Source: Azophilus sp965199705
Lineage (GTDB): Bacteria > Pseudomonadota > Gammaproteobacteria > Pseudomonadales > Azotimanducaceae
Assembly (NCBI GenBank): GCA_965199705.1
Contig: OZ241359.1
Location: 2,046,001-2,110,000 of the forward strand
Reading direction: 5' to 3'
DNA: 64,000 nt
Made by a program: the position numbers and the translations under genes. Under the pieces are notes generated by a model. It did not search any database. It worked only from the letters and a program-made list of their open reading frames with translations, and was not told the origin of the DNA. Every line of letters starts with the position of its first letter. The stretch's first letter is position 1. Positions 53,715 through 62,203 of this stretch are shown here, piece after piece.

Positions 53715-55045
53715 AGGCAGCAGGCATCGAGCGTATCGTCAACGCTCGCCTCGTCAACGAAGGGCGGGTGGAAGCGGGCGATCTCTTGATTCGTGACGGG
53801 CGAATCGCCGCCGTCGGCAAGACGCCGGATATCGATTGCCCGACGCTTGATGCCGAGGGCGCCTGGCTGATGCCCGGGATGATCGACGATCAGGTGCACT
53901 TTCGGGAACCCGGCCTCACCCACAAGGGCGATATCGCCAGCGAATCGGCTGCTGCCGTTGCCGGCGGCATTACCAGCTATCTGGAAATGCCCAACGTGGA
54001 CCCGCTCACAATCCATCAGGCCGCCATAGACGACAAGCTGCGACGGGCCAAGGGACGCTCCGAAGCCAACTTCGGCTTTTATCTCGGCGCCACCAACGAC
54101 AACCTGGAGGCCATCAAGGGCATCGATCCGGGCAGTGTCTGTGGCGTCAAGGTATTCATGGGCGCAAGCACCGGCAACATGCTGGTGGACAATCCGAAAA
54201 CGCTGGAAGGCATCTTTGCCGGCACGCCCCTGGTAGTTGCCACCCACTGCGAAGACACCCCCACGGTCCTCGCCAACGAGGCGGCGGCGCGCGCCAGATA
54301 CGGCGACGCCATTCCGATGTCCGAGCATCCGGCCATCCGCTCCGCCGAAGCCTGCTATCTGTCCTCCAGCCTGGCTGTGGGCCTAGCCAGGAAATACGGT
54401 ACCCAGCTGCACGTTCTGCATCTCACCACGGCGCGGGAACTCGATCTCTTTGCACCGGGCGAGATGCGTGACAAGCACATCACCGCCGAGGCCTGCGTGC
54501 ACCATCTCTTCTTTGACGACTCTTGGTACGCCAGCAAGGGCACGGACATCAAGTGCAATCCGGCCATCAAGACGGCTGCGGACCGGGAAGGGCTGCTGGC
54601 CGCCCTGCGGACGGGCAAGATCGACATCATCGCCACCGACCATGCGCCACACACGCGCGCGGAGAAGGCACGGCCCTATATGGACGCACCTGCCGGCCTG
54701 CCGCTGGTGCAACATGCGCTGATCAGCCTGTTCGATCACTGCCGCAGCGGCGCCCTGACGCCGGCGCTGATTGCGGAAAAAACGGCCCATGCGCCCGCGG
54801 ACCGGTTCCAGATCAGTGAGCGCGGCTACTTGCGCGAAGGCTACTTTGCCGATCTGGCGCTGGTGGCAGAGGGCGAAACGGACGGCGGCGCCGGGCTCCT
54901 GGCCAAGTGCGGCTGGAGCCCCTTCGCCGGCATCCAGTTTGCGCACCGAATCCGCGCCACCTGGGTGAACGGACAACGTCGCTGGCAGGATGGCCGCCTG
55001 CTGCCTGGAGGCCCCCTGGGATCCGCACTTCGATTCACTCGATAG
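53711..55045 (+). CDS. pyrC: dihydroorotase-like amidohydrolase
   Basis: 444 residues of class I dihydroorotase type. The metal motif DDQVHFREPGLTHKGD lies near residue 58, VKVFMGASTGNM holds the Lys of the bimetal site near residue 147, and later HCEDT, HLTTA and ATDHAPHTRAEK supply the remaining His and Asp ligands. It cyclises N-carbamoyl-aspartate in pyrimidine synthesis; hydantoinase or allantoinase activities share the fold. The ATG overlaps the RidA-like stop. No other pyrimidine genes are adjacent. Confidence 0.88.
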   Translation: MKAAGIERIVNARLVNEGRVEAGDLLIRDGRIAAVGKTPDIDCPTLDAEGAWLMPGMIDDQVHFREPGLTHKGDIASESAAAVAGGITSYLEMPNVDPLTIHQAAIDDKLRRAKGRSEANFGFYLGATNDNLEAIKGIDPGSVCGVKVFMGASTGNMLVDNPKTLEGIFAGTPLVVATHCEDTPTVLANEAAARARYGDAIPMSEHPAIRSAEACYLSSSLAVGLARKYGTQLHVLHLTTARELDLFAPGEMRDKHITAEACVHHLFFDDSWYASKGTDIKCNPAIKTAADREGLLAALRTGKIDIIATDHAPHTRAEKARPYMDAPAGLPLVQHALISLFDHCRSGALTPALIAEKTAHAPADRFQISERGYLREGYFADLALVAEGETDGGAGLLAKCGWSPFAGIQFAHRIRATWVNGQRRWQDGRLLPGGPLGSALRFTR

Positions 55046-55136
55046 CGCAGAACAAGCTCAACAGGGCTTGACTGAATGACAGATATGGCGTACAAATCGT
55101 CATACACCATGAAATACGGCCAAAGGGATCGTTCTG

Positions 55137-55430
55137 ATGTCCATCCTGAGCATTCGTCTTTCGCAGCAGCTTGACGCGCACCTGAACGAGGAATCACAAC
55201 TGGCGGGGCAGCCAAAGTCGCTCCTGGTGCGTGAGGCGCTGGCGCAATACCTGGTCACTCGTCGCAATGAGCGCTTTCTTTCCCGGTTGACACAGGCGGC
55301 CTCAAGCCTCCACGAAAGTGATGCTGCCGCCCTGGCGGAGGAAGCCTTGCCGTTCGACAACGAGGCGCTGGCTTTGACCGAAGGGGGCAACGCGCCCAAT
55401 GATCGGTTGGGCCCTGTGTCCGGCGTTTGA
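55137..55430 (+). CDS. ribbon-helix-helix antitoxin
   Basis: 97 residues. The first 45 (LSIRLSQQLDAHLNEES...SLLVREALAQYL) form a ribbon-helix-helix DNA-binding motif, and the acidic tail (ESDAAALAEEALPFDNEALAL) is likely the toxin-wrapping part. A MazF-type toxin gene follows within 38 bp. Antitoxins of this kind repress their own operon; a site probably overlaps the AT-rich stretch just upstream (TACAAATCGTCATACACC region), by inference. Confidence 0.85.
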   Translation: MSILSIRLSQQLDAHLNEESQLAGQPKSLLVREALAQYLVTRRNERFLSRLTQAASSLHESDAAALAEEALPFDNEALALTEGGNAPNDRLGPVSGV

Positions 55431-55467
55431 TCGGTCAACCCTGAATCTCACCGGAGGCTGGACGCAC

Positions 55468-55875
55468 ATGGCGCCCATCCAACGCGGGCAGATCTGGATT
55501 GCCAACCTGAACCCCAATCGCGGCAATGAAGTGGGCAAGATTCGGCCTGTCCTGATTATTCAGGGCAATTGGCTGAACGCGGTTCAGGCGCGCACGGCGG
55601 TGGTCTTGCCACTCACGAGCCAGGTTCGTCCGAACGCTGAACCGCTGCGCGTGACCATTGGCGCTCGTGGCGGCCTCAAGGCGAACTCGCAGATCATCGT
55701 CGAGCAACCGCGCACGCTGGATCGAACCCGCCTCGGCGACGGCCCTGTAGCGGAGCTATCCGATGCCGAGATGGCGCAAGTCGAAAAAAGCCTGCTGGCG
55801 GTGCTGGGCATGCCGCCGTCCATGATGCCGCTGTCTAACCTGAAGTTCCGACGAGGTAGATCTATAAGCTATTGA
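55468..55875 (+). CDS. mazF: MazF/PemK-type endoribonuclease toxin
   Basis: 135 residues with QRGQIWIANLNPNRGNEVGKIRPVLII, the RGxIW..d..P...G..q...RPvLv pattern of MazF, and VLPLTSQ further on. MazF cuts single-stranded RNA at short motifs. The ATG at 55,468 follows CCGGAGG. The last ten residues (RRGRSISY) run to a stop 36 bp before an IS1634-family element, so the C-terminus may have been altered by the insertion. The antitoxin gene lies immediately upstream. Confidence 0.88.
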   Translation: MAPIQRGQIWIANLNPNRGNEVGKIRPVLIIQGNWLNAVQARTAVVLPLTSQVRPNAEPLRVTIGARGGLKANSQIIVEQPRTLDRTRLGDGPVAELSDAEMAQVEKSLLAVLGMPPSMMPLSNLKFRRGRSISY

Positions 55876-55910
55876 CATTCTGTAAAAACATCAGAATTCA
55901 GCGTTTCCGT

Positions 55911-57738
55911 ACTGGGAACGTCAGAGACGCACTCCAAGTAGTTGAAGGGCTTTTTCCTGCAACGGCGTAGGTCGAGCGAGCAGTTCAAACGCCTCGGCGT
56001 CCGGCAGACGAGGAACGACGGTGTTGCGGGTGAGAGTGGCCAAGTCGTCGAGCAGCGTGCGCAAGCTGTGCACGGGGTGTCCTTCATCGGTGCGTTTGCG
56101 CTGCGCCTTGCGTTGAGCCGATTCGGAGACCTTCGCCGGCGCCACGACCGACTCGCGGGCGGCGTCGGCCGCTTCCGGGCGCTCGTCGTCGAACAACAAG
56201 GGCGCCAAGCGCTTGCGCATGTGCCATTCCACGTAGTAGGCGAGCAGGCACAGCAGCACGTGAGAGCGCACTCGACTCTCGGTTCGGTGGAACACCGGAC
56301 GCACCTTCAGGTCCACGCTCTTGAGGCTGCGGAAGGCCCGCTCGACGCGGCTCAGCCGTTTGTAGGAGCGCACCGTGTCCTCGGCGCCCATCTCGGTTTC
56401 CGGCAGGCTGGTGCGCACGACGTACAAGCCGTCCAGGGCCGCTTCGCGGGCGATGGCGGCAGCATTGCGTTCATGGACGAGGCGGCCCTGGTCATCGATG
56501 GACCACGTGAAGTGCTTGGCCATCTTGTATTTGCCGATGACTTTGCCGACCCGCTCGCCGATCTTGTGCGCCTCGCGCAAACGCCGCTTCTCCCGTTGCG
56601 TGGCAGCGACAATGGGTTCCAGCAGCTTCTCGGTGGCCTTGAGCAGGTCCTCCCGCTTCCGCGCGCGTTGCTCGGCCAACAGCGGATTGCGGCACACCAT
56701 CAGACGTTCACCGGGATAGGCATCGCTGCGGACTTCCACCAGGTTGGTCTGGTCAAACAACGACATCTGCACCGCGCCGGACTCGACCAACGAACGGATC
56801 GCCGGCCCGCGCAGGGCGGAAATCCAGTCCAACTCCGCCGGCTTCACCTCATCGCGGATGCGCGCCTCGGTCAACATCCCCCGGTCCCCCACCAGAACCA
56901 CCCGGGACAACCCGAAGCGGCCCCGCAACTTCTCGATCTGCGAACCCACCGTTGCCGGGTCCGCCGTGTCCCCGGCAAACACCGCCACCGCCACCGGACA
57001 ACCTTCCCGGTTGCACAGCAAGCCAAACTCGATTTGCAGCTTGCCCTTCTTGCCGTCCCGCGAGTAGCCGCGCTTGGCCAACGGACAACGGCACCCTTCC
57101 AGATACACCGACGTGAGGTCATAGAGCACCAGGGCGCCGTCGTTCAGATGCCGCCTGGCCAAGCCCTTTTCGATGCGCTCCTGACGTGGCAGCAACCAGT
57201 CCATGGCCGCGTACAGATCGTCTTCGTCCACCGAGCCCAGGCTCAGCGTCTCGGCCAGCGAATCGCGGGCCGTGGCCTCGGCGAGGCCACGGGCGGTGGC
57301 GAGCTTGGAGCCGGGGTTGAGCACACGGGCGACGATCAGGGCCAGGACCCGGTCGCGTTCGGCGCATCGCTTGGGCGCGATGAGGCGTTCGAGGCCGATT
57401 TTGCGCAGGGTGCCGAGGACGGCGGCGACATGGCCGTGGGGTCGGGCGCGGCGGATGTCGAAGGCGTCGCCGGGGCCGACGAGGGGTTCGTCCTTGAGCA
57501 GTCGGCGCAGCAGGTCGATTTTGGCGGCGGGCCACCTGGAGAGGTTGGCGAGGGTGCGTTTTTTGACTTTTCCATTTTCGCGCCAGCCTTCGCGCAGGAG
57601 GATGGCGGGTGGTGAGTTTCGGTTGGGGACGGTTTCGACGTACATGGGACGACGATACCGGATTGGAATAGAAATTACAAGTCAATCATTCCCATTTACA
57701 TGGGAACAAATAGTCGTCTCTGATCATAACATTCCCCA
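55911..57738. mobile_element. IS1634-family insertion sequence
   Basis: The single transposase gene fills the element. Candidate ends share GGGAA(C/T)G followed by TCAGAGACG: ACTGGGAACGTCAGAGACG at the left (55,911) and, inward from the right (57,738), TGGGGAATGTTATGATCAGAGACG. They are imperfect, and no target duplication could be identified with confidence, so the boundaries are approximate. It lies between a toxin-antitoxin pair and the hvf operon. Confidence 0.7.
55921..57645 (-). CDS. IS1634-family transposase
   Basis: 574 residues and uninterrupted, so possibly active. The start MYVETVPNRNSPPAILLREG is typical of the family. DDE-type catalytic parts are visible: VLYDLTSVYLEG with the first Asp, RVVLVGDRGMLTEARI with the second Asp, and YKRLSRVERAFRSLK with the Glu. 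The C-terminal stop lies within the left inverted repeat. It catalyses cut-and-paste-type movement of the element. Confidence 0.93.
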   Translation of the reverse strand: MYVETVPNRNSPPAILLREGWRENGKVKKRTLANLSRWPAAKIDLLRRLLKDEPLVGPGDAFDIRRARPHGHVAAVLGTLRKIGLERLIAPKRCAERDRVLALIVARVLNPGSKLATARGLAEATARDSLAETLSLGSVDEDDLYAAMDWLLPRQERIEKGLARRHLNDGALVLYDLTSVYLEGCRCPLAKRGYSRDGKKGKLQIEFGLLCNREGCPVAVAVFAGDTADPATVGSQIEKLRGRFGLSRVVLVGDRGMLTEARIRDEVKPAELDWISALRGPAIRSLVESGAVQMSLFDQTNLVEVRSDAYPGERLMVCRNPLLAEQRARKREDLLKATEKLLEPIVAATQREKRRLREAHKIGERVGKVIGKYKMAKHFTWSIDDQGRLVHERNAAAIAREAALDGLYVVRTSLPETEMGAEDTVRSYKRLSRVERAFRSLKSVDLKVRPVFHRTESRVRSHVLLCLLAYYVEWHMRKRLAPLLFDDERPEAADAARESVVAPAKVSESAQRKAQRKRTDEGHPVHSLRTLLDDLATLTRNTVVPRLPDAEAFELLARPTPLQEKALQLLGVRL

Positions 57739-57806
57739 ACGAAATCAATCGCCTGACACCAAAATCAACGTAAAATCGGGGGGAACTTCAGTCTAACTGA
57801 TCCGCT

Positions 57807-58772
57807 TCAGGAAGACGCCGTATAGCGCGCTGCCAACCCCCTGATCTCCGAGAAGAACTGACTGCGCACTTCAGCGATGATCTCCGCCACCGGGCGCACA
57901 GCATCAATGCGCCCGCATACCTGACCGCACAGGGCGATGCTCGCTTCCATATCACCGCCGAAATAGAGCGCCAGGGCTTGGTTGAACTCACTCATCGCGT
58001 TGGTTTCGGTGTTGAATTCAAGGCGCGTGGTTTTCTCGGTGCGCAGTGCGCGCAGCCCCGGCGACGCATGCCGGTTGAGGAATACCGTATCGGTTTCGCG
58101 CGCCGCAACGATGGCCTGTTTCCAGTTGTCGTGCACGGGTGATTCGAGACTCGATACCATCCGCGTGCCCATCTGAACGCCCTCCGCGCCGAGGGCAAAG
58201 GCAGCGGCCATGGAACGACCATCCACGAATCCGCCGGCGGCAATGATCGGCACACTGACCTCAGAGCGCACCAGTGGCAGCAACACCAGGGTGGAGACGT
58301 CCCGCGGATTCTTGAAGCCGCCGCCCTCGCCACCTTCCACCACCAGACCATCGACACCGCAGGCCACTGCCTTCTTTGCAGCAGAGAGACTCGGCACCAC
58401 GTGAAAGACGGTCAGGCCGGCTGACTTCAGGGCTTCGGTATAGCGCTCCGGGCTGCCGGCGGATGTGGTGACGAACTCGACGCCCTGATCGATTACGAAT
58501 GAGACGATGTCAGGGTCGCGCACAAAAGCCTGCGCGATGTTGACGCCGAAAGGCTTGTCGGTGAGCCGCCGCATCTCGATGATCTCCCGGCGAATCGCGT
58601 CGAGTTCTCCAGACGAGGTTTCGATGATGCCAAGCGCCCCGGCGTTGGACACTGCCGAGGCCAGGCGAGAACGGGCAATCCAGCCCATGGGCGCCTGGAC
58701 GATGGGCGTCTCCACGCCAAGCATTCGGGTGATCCGATTGTCGAAAACGCCCTCGTCCGAAACTGCCATCAT
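57807..58772 (-). CDS. nitronate monooxygenase-family flavoprotein
   Basis: 321 residues of the NMO/2-nitropropane-dioxygenase TIM barrel: IVQAPMGWIARSRLASAVSNAGALGII near the N-terminus, KPFGVNIAQAF, VVEGGEGGGFKNP, and AAGGFVDGRSMAAAFALGAEGVQMGTRM with FMN phosphate contacts. Family members oxidise nitronates or act as FMN enoyl reductases. It follows hvfC by 29 bp on the same strand and is probably the last gene of that operon, where a DoxX-family hvfD is more usual. A run of Gs before the paired ATGs at 58,772 and 58,769 serves as ribosome site. Confidence 0.85.
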   Translation of the reverse strand: MMAVSDEGVFDNRITRMLGVETPIVQAPMGWIARSRLASAVSNAGALGIIETSSGELDAIRREIIEMRRLTDKPFGVNIAQAFVRDPDIVSFVIDQGVEFVTTSAGSPERYTEALKSAGLTVFHVVPSLSAAKKAVACGVDGLVVEGGEGGGFKNPRDVSTLVLLPLVRSEVSVPIIAAGGFVDGRSMAAAFALGAEGVQMGTRMVSSLESPVHDNWKQAIVAARETDTVFLNRHASPGLRALRTEKTTRLEFNTETNAMSEFNQALALYFGGDMEASIALCGQVCGRIDAVRPVAEIIAEVRSQFFSEIRGLAARYTASS

Positions 58773-58801
58773 GCCCCCTTCGTCACTGCAAAACGCCAAG
58801 C

Positions 58802-59554
58802 CTATCCGAGACCCGGCGACCCTGCATCTTCGGCCGGGACGCAGATAACTCCCACCTGACGCAGCCGCTCCAGCATCGCCTCACCCTGAGATTGCAGGCG
58901 CTCGGCAGATATGTGCGGCAGTTCGGCAACCAGCTCGGCCAGCGCGTCCGCGCCAGTGCGTTGACCGTCCAGCAATTCCAGAAGCCGGTGCGTACGCGGA
59001 TTGGTGTCGATGCAGCGCACCTGCTCGTCGCGCAACAAGGCGATCAACCAGGTGGGTTTCGGTTCCGGCTCCGGTGACTCGGCGGTGATCCGGTGCACCG
59101 GATAGCGATACGACGGCAAGACGCATTGCGGCGACAGCACCGGGCGTTGCTGCAACAGCTTCCCTTCGCAACTACACCCCGCCGGCAAGGCAGGCGTTTC
59201 CAGGCGGCGCAGAACGCTCGGCAGTCGTTCATGGTGGCAGAGTTCCGCCAGCCAGGGCGGGCCGTCCGCGCCCATCAGGAATTGAATGAAGGCCTCGCTG
59301 ATAGCGCTGAAGTAAGGCGAATCACTGCCATGTTCGATCAGAAAGCGGCGCACCAGCCGCGACCAGGCAGCTTCTCCCAGACGCGCTTGGGCAATCGGAA
59401 AGGCGCCGGTTACTAAGCGCGCCACATTGTTGTAAACCAGCCGCTCATAGAGCTGCATCCGCACCGGGGGCACATCTGAGGGGGCGGGTTCAGCGTCCGG
59501 ATTGCGGATGCGGGCAGAAAAGGCGCGCTGCACCGCAAGCAGCGAGGCAGTCAT
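58802..59554 (-). CDS. hvfC: HvfC-like RiPP maturation protein (DUF2063)
   Basis: 250 residues. The N-terminal 110 residues match the DUF2063 putative DNA-binding domain (RMQLYERLVYNNVARLVTGAFPIAQARLGE...), and the C-terminal part resembles the second domain of HvfC/BufC partners that bring the precursor peptide to the MNIO enzyme. It begins 7 bp after hvfB. Two Cys (CSCE) in the middle are notable. Its role as the HvfB partner follows from position and family. Confidence 0.85.
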   Translation of the reverse strand: MTASLLAVQRAFSARIRNPDAEPAPSDVPPVRMQLYERLVYNNVARLVTGAFPIAQARLGEAAWSRLVRRFLIEHGSDSPYFSAISEAFIQFLMGADGPPWLAELCHHERLPSVLRRLETPALPAGCSCEGKLLQQRPVLSPQCVLPSYRYPVHRITAESPEPEPKPTWLIALLRDEQVRCIDTNPRTHRLLELLDGQRTGADALAELVAELPHISAERLQSQGEAMLERLRQVGVICVPAEDAGSPGLG

Positions 59555-59561
59555 CGAGAGC

Positions 59562-60401
59562 TCATCCAGGCGCCGATTGCGCGGTTTCCGTGTTCTGCAA
59601 GGCGCGTACCTGAGCCACTTCGCTCAGGAGTTCCGGGAAGGGTGGAAAGTTGAAGTCCCGCTCCAGCACCGTCGGCAGAACCCCGAAGCGGGCGTAGGCT
59701 TCTGCGAGCAGTTGCCAGACCGGCTCGACCACCGCCGCGCCATGGGTATCTACCAGCAGATCTGGCCCGCGAACTGCGTGCCCGGCAATATGCGCATAGG
59801 CGGCTCGGGAACCGTCCAGGCCGGCCAGAAAAGCGGCGGCGTCATAACCGAAATTGACACTGTTGACGTGAATGTTGTTGACATCAAGCAGGAGTGCACA
59901 ATCCGCCTCCCGCAATACGGCGTTGACAAACTCCAGTTCCGAAAGCTGCGCGCCCGGAGTGGCGTAGCAGGACACGTTCTCAATGGCAATGCGCCGTTCC
60001 AAGAGGTCTTGCACGGTACGGATGCGGCCTGCCACATGGGCCACACCCTCTTCGGTAAACGGAATCGGTAGAAGATCGTAGAGTTGGCCCTGCTCGTCGC
60101 TGCACCAGCTCAGGTGCTCGCTGTAAAGGAGCACCTCATGCCGGTCGAGAAAGGACTTGAGATCAGCGAGAAACGCTCGATCAAGCGGCGCCGGGCCGCC
60201 GAGGGACAGGGAAAGCCCATGGCAGATGAGCGGATAGGACTCGGCCAGAACCCGAAACTGGCGTCCGAGCCGGCCGCCGACCCGGATCCAGTTCTCCGGG
60301 GCGACCTCAAGAAAATCGACGTTCTGCGCCCGGTCTTCAATGAGTGGGCCGATCAGTGCCCGACGCAGGCCCAAGCCTGCCCCGGTGACCGGCCCATTCA
60401 T
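59562..60401 (-). CDS. hvfB: HvfB-like multinuclear non-haem iron oxidative enzyme (DUF692)
   Basis: 279 residues of the DUF692/MNIO TIM barrel. Metal-ligand stretches are ICHGLSLSL, YSEHLSWC, IENVSCY, LLLDVNNIHVNSVNFGYD and IAGHAV, with the Glu of LERDFNFPP near the end. MNIO enzymes use a di- or tri-iron site and O2 to remodel Cys residues of a precursor peptide, for example to oxazolone/thioamide or thiooxazole groups. It lies 18 bp after the Cys-repeat precursor gene. Substrate assignment to the neighbouring HvfA is strong by context. Confidence 0.92.
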   Translation of the reverse strand: MNGPVTGAGLGLRRALIGPLIEDRAQNVDFLEVAPENWIRVGGRLGRQFRVLAESYPLICHGLSLSLGGPAPLDRAFLADLKSFLDRHEVLLYSEHLSWCSDEQGQLYDLLPIPFTEEGVAHVAGRIRTVQDLLERRIAIENVSCYATPGAQLSELEFVNAVLREADCALLLDVNNIHVNSVNFGYDAAAFLAGLDGSRAAYAHIAGHAVRGPDLLVDTHGAAVVEPVWQLLAEAYARFGVLPTVLERDFNFPPFPELLSEVAQVRALQNTETAQSAPG

Positions 60402-60419
60402 GTCATGACGGTCTGAGAA

Positions 60420-60734
60420 TCAGGCGTCTTCCTCGCCGCAGCTACCTTCGCCGCAAGAGCCTTCTTCAGCGTCGTGGCCTTCCTCGCCGCAAGAACCCTC
60501 GCCGCAAGCGCCTTCGTCGCCCTCTTTCTCACCCTCGCCACAAGAACCCTCGGCGTCGTCCTTCTCGCCGCAGGAACCCTCGCCATCGCCGTGGGCGCCC
60601 GCCAGCAGCAGGGCTTCTTGCTCCAGCGACTCGGCGGAGAAGAGATCAACCTCCTCTGCGAGTGCCGTAGCCGCCACGGAAGCGGCAAAAGCAGCGCCAA
60701 CTGCGATCGCAACGGGCTTCAACTGATCATTCAT
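60420..60734 (-). CDS. hvfA: HvfA-like RiPP precursor with six EG(S/A)CGE repeats
   Basis: 104 residues. A Sec signal peptide spans residues 1-26 (cleavage after ATALA). A short linker is followed by six EG(S/A)CGE repeats with Cys at residues 55, 64, 77, 82, 94 and 99, separated by Glu/Asp/Lys-rich spacers. The core is exported after modification of the Cys by the MNIO enzyme and, in relatives, binds copper. Haemophilus HvfA has EGKCGE repeats; here Ser mostly replaces Lys. GGAGA precedes the ATG. Repetitive DNA codes for the core, so copy number may vary between strains. Confidence 0.9.
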   Translation of the reverse strand: MNDQLKPVAIAVGAAFAASVAATALAEEVDLFSAESLEQEALLLAGAHGDGEGSCGEKDDAEGSCGEGEKEGDEGACGEGSCGEEGHDAEEGSCGEGSCGEEDA

Positions 60735-61029
60735 AGCTTGTCTCCGATTACCTCAAGAACCATCACTCAATGCTGCCTCGGGGAGACTTCCCGACAAGGG
60801 CATCCCCAACTTGCCGGGCCGCACGCCACGCCAAGTTGCAACGGTCAGTATAGCGCCACAGGGGAAAGACACAACTTGAAACAAGGGCGCATCATGCACA
60901 GTGGCAGGGCCTTTTCCCCGAGGCCCTGGGGGTGATGTCGCACCCTGGCGATCACACGGGCGCCTGGGGTCCAAATGGTGCGCCAGGCGCCGCGAGGACC
61001 GCCGCTCCTGGCCCGATATCCGCGCGCTT
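60735..61029. promoter_or_regulatory. upstream region of hvfA, gene-free
   Basis: About 295 bp separate hvfA from the VWA-protein stop. The hvfA promoter should lie here on the minus strand. I see no convincing hexamer pair, operator or small gene; the sequence is GC-rich apart from a stretch at 60,850-60,895. Confidence 0.4.
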
Positions 61030-62190
61030 CTACCGGGAAAGAGCGCTCATCCCGTCCTCAAGGCCGCGGATGGTGAGCGGATACATGGCGCCGTTCACCA
61101 GTTCCTGAGTCATCGCCACAGAAGAGGAATATTCCCAGGTTTCCCGTGGTGTCGGGTTGATCCAGACCAGTTTTTCGTACGCATCGGTAAACCGGTTCAT
61201 CCAGGCGACACCCGGCTCTTCGTTCCAATGCTCGACACTGCCGCCTGCATGGGTGATCTCGTAGGGCGCCATGGTGGCGTCACCGACGAACACGACCTTG
61301 TAGTCGCCGGCGTACTTGTTGAGCACATCCCAGGTGGGGACCCGCTCGGTCATCCGGCGACGGTTGTCCTTCCAAACGGATTCGTAGATGAAATTGTGGA
61401 AGTAGAAGCTCTCCAGTTGCTTGAACTCTGTGCGGCTGGCAGAAAACAACTCTTCGCATATCTTCACATGCGCATCCATGGAACCGCCGATATCCAGGAA
61501 CAGCAGCACCTTCACGGTGTTCTTGCGTTCCGGACGCATGCGGATGTCCAGCATCCCGCCGTTGTGCGCCGTGGAGCGGATGGTGCCGCCCATGTCCAGC
61601 TCATTGTCCTTGCCGGTGCGCGCGAGCTTGCGCAGCCGACGCAGGGCCATCTTGATGTTGCGCGTGCCGAGCTCCACGGAGTCGTCAAGATTCTTGTACT
61701 GGCGCCGATCCCAGGCCTTGCGCCCCTTTTTCTTCTTGCCCTTGCCGAGACCGCCCTGCCCCTTGCCGCCCGGCTGCTGTCCCTCGCCATCTTCGCCTTC
61801 CCGGCCCTGCTTCGCTGCCTCCGCCTCGGCCTCCTCGCGCGCCTCGCGAAATGCCTCGATCAGCTTTTCCAGGCCGCCCAGAGACTCGATCTGCTTCAGT
61901 TCCTCATCCGTCAGCGACTTCTCGAATTCGCGCCGCAGCCACTCATCGGGGATCAGTGATTTCAGCATCCCATGCAGATCTTCCAGGCCGCGGAAGTAGG
62001 CGGCAAAGGCGCGGTCGAACTTGTCGTAGTGCTTTTCGTCCTTGACCAGGCAAGTGCGCGCCATCAGGTAGAAGTCATCCATGTCGGCATAGACCAGCCG
62101 ATGCCTGAGCGCCGCGAGCAGGTCCATCAGCTCGCGGATGGTGACCGGCGCCTTGTACTTGCGCAGGGTCAGGAACAGGTTGATGAGCAT
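61030..62190 (-). CDS. VWA-domain (CoxE-like) protein
   Basis: 386 residues. The N-terminal 125 residues are helical. A Lys/Gly/Glu-rich low-complexity linker (EDGEGQQPGGKGQGGLGKGKKKKGRK) follows. The VWA domain (about residues 225-370) has a metal-adhesion site DIGGSMDAH, with Gly in place of the usual first Ser of DxSxS. CoxE-like proteins work with MoxR-type ATPases as metal-dependent chaperones that mature enzyme complexes. The MoxR gene is 13 bp upstream. It starts at an ATG, MLINLFLTLRKYK. Confidence 0.88.
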   Translation of the reverse strand: MLINLFLTLRKYKAPVTIRELMDLLAALRHRLVYADMDDFYLMARTCLVKDEKHYDKFDRAFAAYFRGLEDLHGMLKSLIPDEWLRREFEKSLTDEELKQIESLGGLEKLIEAFREAREEAEAEAAKQGREGEDGEGQQPGGKGQGGLGKGKKKKGRKAWDRRQYKNLDDSVELGTRNIKMALRRLRKLARTGKDNELDMGGTIRSTAHNGGMLDIRMRPERKNTVKVLLFLDIGGSMDAHVKICEELFSASRTEFKQLESFYFHNFIYESVWKDNRRRMTERVPTWDVLNKYAGDYKVVFVGDATMAPYEITHAGGSVEHWNEEPGVAWMNRFTDAYEKLVWINPTPRETWEYSSSVAMTQELVNGAMYPLTIRGLEDGMSALSR

Positions 62191-62203
62191 GGGCGCCCCC
62201 CGG

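Noticed and set aside
55942..57615. Long open frame (557 codons) opposite the transposase
   Set aside because: It mirrors the transposase gene in GC-rich DNA and has no domain character; the minus-strand protein is a clear IS1634 transposase.
60420..60600. Repeats in hvfA considered as a CRISPR-like array
   Set aside because: They are short coding repeats in frame with a protein, with no unique spacers of constant size.
60398..60712. Alternative 104-codon frame overlapping hvfA
   Set aside because: It is an out-of-frame reading of the repetitive hvfA core; the hvfA frame has a signal peptide, ribosome site and family motif.
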